Shown here piece by piece: positions 57,390-64,000 of a DNA stretch of 64,000 bases. Location of the stretch: assembly GCA_004352715.1 (NCBI GenBank), contig SCFE01000066.1, positions 403,768 through 467,767 on the forward strand, given 5' to 3'. The position numbers and the translations under genes were made by a program. The DNA comes from Hofstenia miamia (Eukaryota; Xenacoelomorpha; Acoela). Each line of letters opens with the position of its first letter. Position 1 is the stretch's first letter. Below the pieces are notes generated by a model. The model saw only the letters and a program-made list of their open reading frames with translations, ran no database searches and was not told the origin of the DNA.

Positions 57390-60300
57390 GGCATAATCAT
57401 CCGATAAAATAAATTTGTCTACAAAATATTTTTTTAATGAAACTTTGCTAGTTACTAAAAAAATTCTTGCTCTACACCATGAAGACATCATTTTCAATTG
57501 TAGGTAGTCAAATACCGGTAGTTTTGAAATTTTGTGATCTTTGTGAACTGACAAAGCTTGGCTAGTATATTGATGAGAAGCCTTTTAATTTACTACAAAT
57601 GTAGTGTCGAAATGAGGAAAGACGACAATAGCTTCATGCAAAAACGCAACATTGCATAATTAAATTTTAAAAATATCGTTAACCGAAGTGCTACCGCGAG
57701 AGAACGGGTGGGAGAAATTGTATCAAATTTGGTCAGAATTTTTGTTAATCTATAAAAAAAAACTCAAAAAGTTAAGATTTAAAAAAGTTTCCATGGGAGA
57801 CGGAATCAATCTCCATGTCGCTAAGTAAGTTCAGTTTCTCAAAATAACATTAATATTTTTATCAAAATTAATTATGCATTGTGTTCTGTAAAAGAATTTG
57901 AAAGTCCTCAATAGCGCATAAATTCACTTATTATTTGTGAATTATCTTTTGCTGTAGAGGAAGGATAAAACAATTGAGGATGTTAATAATTAATTAATTC
58001 TAAGCTTATCTCGAACGGTGAAGAGCGATCAAAGCTAAATCTTTGCATCAAAGTTAAAAACCATGAAGTAATTGTTGCGGAAAATATTGAAATTATTATC
58101 AGAAGAGCAGCAATATTTGAAATTGTTCAATTACAACTGATATAGTCTGTTTGATCCAAACTAAATTGGTCGAATAAGCTAGAAATCAAACGCTTCAAAA
58201 AACCGTTGTTATGAGTCAATCAATTTATTATAGCACTCGCATTTTCAAAATATTTCATAAATTGTTGAAGTTATAAACGAATAATTTAATCTAATTTACA
58301 ATTTTGTCTAATCTTCTACAGTATGCATTAAATTTATGTTTCTTCAATATTAGAACGATGCTAAAATGTCTTCTATATAAGATAATCATATTATTGATGT
58401 TCATAAAAATTTTAACATTTCCTCAAAAATTTGAATTTTTAGAATAATCTGAATCATTTCTGCAAAATTTTCTCAAGCAGTTCAATGGCAAAAGTAGTTT
58501 AGAACTTTTTTTAACTCGTTTGTGAATATATTTCGCTGTGGCTTCCATTAAATGTACACTTTTCATCTTAATGTTTTAGTAGTTATGTGTGCAGTAAATT
58601 AACAATTGTTTGTCAAGATGGTTTGTAATTTTCGAGCTACTGCACTTAATATTTTAAAAATTGAACCTAAATTAAGTAGAATGAATATGGATTTGCATAA
58701 ATAATTTTAATTTTTCAAAATATTAACTATTAAGCTACGAGAACTAGAATGATCGTTCGAAAGATGGCGTTCTGCATCATCGCTTTGAAAATTTCCTGTT
58801 AACATAAAGTAAATGCATTTCATTGATGGCGATTGTATATATTGAAATTTTTCATTTGCACTTCTCGACAGGAGAAATATGGAAAAGGATAACTTAAGAA
58901 ATATGTCTTAATGATCATATGTTTATAGCATATCGGATCTCAAAAATCAAGGATAATCATTAATCTTTGGAAATAGAGAATGTAATTAAATATCAATACA
59001 GTAGAATAGATCAAGCAAACACTTGGTTATACTTAGAGGAATTTTTTGAGATTACAAATATTTTATAGAAATAGACTAGAGCGAAAAGAGATCTATTTAA
59101 TAATGAAAAAGCCGGTAATTATTATAGTAGAAAAGCATATTTTATGGAAAAATGCATCATTATACAAAACAAGACCAGTCATGTATTTAGCACCATACAA
59201 CAAGAATCGGTTCGGTTACGATTACCAGGACGAGCTGTTGTGTGAAGTTCGATCACACACTTCACTGGGTCATGAAGTTCTCCTATAAAAAATGTATGTA
59301 TCAGGTGATAGCAAGTGTTGACTTTTTTAAACGAAATATTTGAAATAGTTGCAATGAGTTTATTGGACTATGCCTGCCTTGTTTTATTGCATTTGCCAGT
59401 TAACCTGAACCTAAAATATACAATTGACTTACAACAGTACCAAGAAGTGCCGATGACGCATTATCAATATAGCACCACAAGATTGATTTTTGTAATTGAA
59501 CTGTTGAACATTAGTCACCTTTTTCAAATTTTGAAAACAAAGCACATGTCTGACACCATTACGTCAAACTATTTGCTAACAATGCTATGATTAACAAATC
59601 AGTTTCGTTGTTTCCCCTGTTATGTGCCAAACAGTAATACCTATGAATCAAAGAAAATGATAAAATGAAGAAATTTGCTGTAAAGGGCCTACCATCTAAT
59701 GCCAATTTCCAGAAGTTTTAATCTATCCTTATCCTTACTATGATAAAATTTCAACAAATTTAACATTTTTCCTAAATGTCGCCTTACAGAGTTTCCCTTC
59801 GACGAAAATGGTCTGAGTATCTCCTAGATTTCGAACGACATCCATCCATAAAATTCGGATAACATGAAAAATTGCATTAGTGTGTTATTATAACAATAGC
59901 TCAAAATGAATCTCAAAAAATCAATTATCAAATTTTGTATATTGATCGCTAGATCTATGTCATGTCTGTCTTAATTCTAATGTAGAATTATTTTGTGTTT
60001 TGTTTTTTATAAGATTAAAGCTGTGATTCGATTTCAATGCTAAGTCGCAACTATACTGAATGTATTATATTTAATAGAACTTTTACACATTTAAAGTAAT
60101 AATATATTTTGAAAAAACGCTTATAAGTGATTGTTTGTGTGATCTACTTCCTATATACAAATTGCTTCATAGTTAAGTATGGGATCCTGAATATGAATAA
60201 ATTGTCTATTCAGTTTTTTCATTATATTCTAGGTTAAGACAAAGGAGAATTTATTATTGAAAATATTCTTCATTGTAGACAACGAGTGTAATTGGATAAG

Positions 60301-61601
60301 GAAATTTCCAACGGTCATCACTACTAGCGAATGAATCGTTTAAATCCTGTTCTGCCTTCGTCAATGGGTTAATGATTTTGAAGGTTGTCGAAAATAACCT
60401 TTATTAATTTTAATCTATTTCTAGATGACGTTCTTGTAACCATATAGCTCGCATATAAAAAATGTTCGCATTTGAACCTCTGAGAAATATCATGGAAATT
60501 ATAACAGTCATAGCATTTGATCGCCTTTATTGACTTTTTTGGATTTTAGGGTTCATTTTTTAATATGATCACAACCTGTTTTTCTCTGTTTTTTAGGCAT
60601 AAGGGACAATGTTTCACAAAGTAACATCACAGGTCGATAATGTGAAGAAATTGATGTGTTTTTGTTACAATAGAAGTTCAATTATTTTGCCTTACATCAG
60701 TATTTTTTCGCAAAATTACCGTTTTATTTCAATTTCATTAAACAAATAATCAATACTTATAAATTGTCCCGGCTTTTTTCTTACTAGAGACTATTTATGA
60801 CCACATCCTGACCGATCCGTCTAGCAATGACCCGCGCAGACCGGTGTGACCGGCCTACGACTGATACGCAACTCGACTCAATCAAAGAATAATTGCTTGT
60901 GTCATACGCAAAAATTGTTTTGGTATAAAATATCAATAAATACAATAACAATACGAAATCAATAATACAATAAAAAAATAATAATTTATTTCAACAATTT
61001 TAAAGATTCAAATTTTTCCCTTCTTAGGCTCTCAATGCGACCCGTCTACTTTTTGACACGACCCGCGAGTCGGGTTGAGCCATACCCCACCCTGAACCTT
61101 ATACCTAATGAGTAAATAGAACTAGCATATTTGAAGTGATGCAACTATTTTTCAAACTTAAGAGCAAAATACGCTCACTAGCAAATGTTTTAAAGAGAAA
61201 TACTTTAATTGGCTGTGTCAAGCACTTAATCAATATGGATTGAAATTTATTCCCTGCCATATGTTGCGCACATTGAGGCGGAATCCCCATCACAATTATT
61301 CATGATGAAAATCTGGAACATCTTTAACAGAAAATTAAAATGTGTTACAATTACACAGTAGTATTGTTTTTCAATTAGAGAAATAATAGCTAAATTCCAT
61401 TCATGCGAGGTCACTTCTCAAAACTTAACGGTTGATAATTCAACTATTGATTTTCTGTTCAAATTTAACAAAATAATTAAAAATTCGTAAGAACTAATAA
61501 TCTCAACATTTTAACTATTTAAAAATTTATTAAGATTTTTATAAATGACTAATTATACAACTGAATGAAGGTAATTTAGTGCATTTTTAGTGCAGTTTTT
61601 G
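57390..61601. other. No firm gene
   Basis: AT-rich, with two coding-like but unassigned ORFs on the plus strand (59046-59288 and 59315-59590; no domain recognised). GC-rich blocks at 60815-60890 and 61030-61090 contain repeated GACCCG motifs. The second ends GGGTTGAGCCATACCCCACCCTG, broken by position, like a hAT right terminus without a detectable partner. Confidence 0.35.
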
Positions 61602-62055
61602 CAGGGTTGCTATGTTTCACACATGAAGGAAATAACCTGTTTAAAAACATTGAAAAAAGAGCGATGTTTTTTTATGTTTCTTATTTCAAGTAAATGCTAA
61701 TGGTAACTAAAATGGCTACTTGCTTTGTACATGGTGGGACGTCCGAAAATCAGGAAAAGTAGCTCTTTGTAACACAAAATTGAAATTGTTCCGAGTTCAT
61801 TATTTTTGTATATTTATTGAGCAGAATTAGTCATTGCCGTCAAGTGCCTGTATAAGTTTTCATGGTTCCCAAATACATTGAATTTATATATATATATATT
61901 CGCATTTCATAATTTTAAACATGCCGGTCTACGAGGTTCCAAGTTGTTTCAATCTTATTGTTGTGTTTAAAAATTTTTTTGAAAAAATCATAAAAATATA
62001 TATAAAAACATGTTTTTTGTTTAATTTGTGAAAAACGTTTTAAGTGGCAACCCTG
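61602..62055. mobile_element. hAT-type MITE (454 bp) with degenerate 8-bp TSD
   Basis: The ends are CAGGGTTGCTA on the left and, inverted, CAGGGTTGCCA on the right. The flanks AGTTTTTG (61594-61601) and CGTTTATG (62056-62063) match at six of eight positions, consistent with an aged hAT duplication. The interior is AT-rich, with a (TA)n tract at 61885-61900 and no ORF. Confidence 0.7.
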
Positions 62056-63565
62056 CGTTTATGAAAACAATTTTGCGTACGGTTTTAAATACATAGCAGA
62101 ATCTCATTAATTTTGAGAGTTTTACTACAATTATTTTTGAAATTTCAGGGACAAGAAACTTGCATCTATGCAAATTTAGTCTTCTTATATATTTCCAAAC
62201 ATTAAAATGAAAAAATATTCATAAGGCATCAGGGTCGCACCAAAAATACCAACGGGGAAATCTATTCGAGGCATGAAAGTGAGTTACTTCATTAAAAATC
62301 CTGTTCTTACCGGTTTAATATCATCATGTAGAAATATATTCTGTTAGTATAACATTGCTACGGCGATGTGATTGGTGGTATGGGAAAACACTTCTGCAAA
62401 TGTGGAGGCTGCTTGTTGAAAACAACAATTTATCCGCGGTTTGTGATTTACTATTCAATTCTGACATGTTTGTGTTTATCTTAGTGGAATAAGAGATATT
62501 CTATATTTCGTAAATGTCTCACTTTATATTAACCATTGTATTCCTGCGATCGTAGATGTGTGAATCTTAACTTAGTAGCGGGTCTTAGTGTTATACAGAA
62601 GTCCATTCAATTATCTAAGATTGAGCTTCAAACGTTTATTGTGGATAAATTTTACCTGATTGATCAGAATACTTAAACAGCACATATCAAGAACTAGACG
62701 TTAATAACATATTGACCATATATGCAACAAACTTCATACTATTGGCAAACATTGATCAATTGTAATGGAAAATAATCTGATTGCATTTATTGTATTTACT
62801 CAAATGAATTATACAGTAGTGGAATTAGTAAAATTTGTTACAGTAAGAATTATAATGTTGATTGCTCTCCTAAATGAAGACAACATCAATCAGCAAATTT
62901 TCAATTAGCTGGAGGAAGTACCATGTAATGGTTTTGCCTCACTACAACCTACTTATGCTATTCAAAATTTCGTATCAAATTACGTCACTTGAAAATGTTT
63001 CAATTTTCCAACTGAATTCATTACTCAGTAAATACGAGATACATTTTTCACTAGAAGTAATTAAATTAATTGAAAAAGCATACTCAAGATGTTTGATATA
63101 TAATTACAGTATCTATTATTCGTATGTAATCGAATTTGTGGAAATAGCTAATGTTATTGTATTCTACGTTTTCATTATCTCATTCTCATTTGATTGGCAA
63201 TTTGCTTCTTTGTTTTTTGTTTCAAAAAAGTTATCAGTTTTAAACTGATGATGATAACACTGTTATGAATTTCCCAGCATATTCCTGAAGTCATATCAAC
63301 GGTCAGTGCCGGTCTTAGACGGTCACTCCCAGGTCAAATTACAACCTAAGAGCAAAATAAAAGGGCAATGATCACAAAGTCCCTGTAATTATAATGCACG
63401 TTTCACACCTCCATTTATTTGTGGAAGAAATGTTTTACTCTATGCTAGCATGCATTCTTTTTTGGCAATTATATAGCTTGCAAAATATAATTTAGTGTAG
63501 ATAAGAAATTTGTATTATATTTATTATTATTTCTTACTTCGCACAGCTTCATGCTGGTATTCCTC
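62056..63565. other. No firm gene; one unassigned 124-codon ORF
   Basis: The plus-strand ORF 62874-63248 (MKTTSISKFSISWRKYHVMV onward) is long for this base composition. It ends in a hydrophobic stretch (ANVIVFYVFIISFSFDW). No domain is recognised, and a chance ORF or transposon fragment is as likely as a gene. From about 63500 the 3' tail of the edge LINE begins. Confidence 0.3.
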
Positions 63566-64000
63566 TCAGTTCCCAGAGAGTCTGAGAGCTTTCCTCAGGA
63601 CTCTTGCTGTACCTAACAATGCTGCATTCTGTGCTACCGCTCCTCCCCACTTTGGTACTCCCAACTTCTCCAAGTATCTCTTATGCTTCTTTCTCACTGC
63701 TCCTAGTGCTCCTACAACTACCGGGACTACTTTAACCTTCTTTAACTTCCACAGTTTTTCTATTTCCTCTGCCAACTCCATGTACTTGTCTATCTTCTCT
63801 TTCTCCTTGCTTTCTACATTTCTGTTCTTTGGTACTGCTATGTCTATCACTGTTCCCAATATTTTCTCTTTGTCTACCACTACTATGTCTGGCCTCCGTG
63901 CTTTTATCACCTTGCTTGTCTGTATGTTGAAGTCCCACAGTATCTTAACCTTCTCATTTTCTATGACGCCCTGTGGCTTGTGCTCATACCACTTGTCTCT
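63566..64000 (-). mobile_element. Non-LTR retrotransposon pol C-terminal region (cut by window edge)
   Basis: The minus strand is open from the window edge to TGA at 63566-63568. It reads DKWYEHKPQGVIENEKVKIL, WDFNIQTSK, ARRPDIVVVDKE, then IDIAVPKNRNVESKEKEKID and KVKVVPVVVGALGAV. This is a widespread C-terminal module of invertebrate LINE polyproteins, with a conserved RPDI..D motif that looks like a degenerate nuclease-like fold. It ends near LLGTARVLRKAL, as full-length copies do. After the stop, the 3' region ends in an AATAATAATAAAT-type tail (about 63520-63540). GC is far above the surroundings, suggesting a young insertion. The open frame is intact as far as visible. Confidence 0.88.

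Noticed and set aside
63732-63938. 68-codon minus-strand ORF rich in Lys/Glu/Gln
   Set aside because: Frame shadow of the LINE C-terminal ORF.
1-64000. CRISPR arrays, operons, bacterial mobile elements
   Set aside because: No spaced direct-repeat arrays or bacterial gene organisation. The (TA)n arrays and tandem duplications are eukaryotic simple repeats.

Overview
The window looks like nuclear DNA of an AT-rich invertebrate animal. There are no operons, Shine-Dalgarno sites or dense ORFs. Candidate genes are split into very short exons with polypyrimidine-AG acceptors and GT donors. Long (TA)n arrays are frequent, and three of them run into assembly gaps. The transposon fauna is typical of metazoans: P/THAP9-like, hAT, Tigger/pogo, piggyBac-like, Penelope-like, gypsy, several non-LTR families and a possible Helitron end. 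A short TTAGGG run fits a metazoan. I cannot name the species.

Layout: 0-11 kb holds three candidate exons (1892-1941 +, 6405-6545 -, 7876-7965 +), a Penelope-like relic (about 2930-4010) and a hAT C-terminal relic (about 10.2-10.5 kb). 12.1-14.7 kb is a P-element/THAP9-type transposase pseudogene behind a 1000-N gap, with a contig-join duplication inside it. 17-22.2 kb carries minus-strand exons. The best are five phase-compatible exons (22153 down to 20309) that splice into TM4-TM7 and a short tail of an adhesion-type (family B2) GPCR. 24-33.4 kb has isolated candidate exons, a hAT MITE with a target-site duplication, a dispersed repeat and a foldback MITE holding a telomere-like run. 35.3-36.9 kb is a decayed hAT transposase, and 37.5-38.3 kb a Tigger relic sitting between two (TA)n arrays. 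41-50 kb is a transposon graveyard: a CR1/L2-like LINE end, a gypsy relic with a LINE fragment nested in it, a piggyBac-like element with TTAA duplications, a possible Helitron end and a possible LTR boundary.

The one intact long gene is at 52005-53810 (-): a single-exon 601-residue type II membrane protein whose C-terminal half matches the STELLO/DUF288 glycosyltransferase-like family. It is flanked by inverted copies of a (TA)n-associated repeat. 56-62 kb holds two more hAT-type elements, one with a perfect 8-bp target-site duplication. The right edge cuts through the C-terminal end of a non-LTR retrotransposon ORF.

I see no co-operating gene cluster or defence-like system. The items most worth following up are the STELLO-like animal gene, the micro-exon GPCR, the hAT element with clustered palindromic subterminal motifs, and the repeated association of transposon ends with (TA)n arrays.
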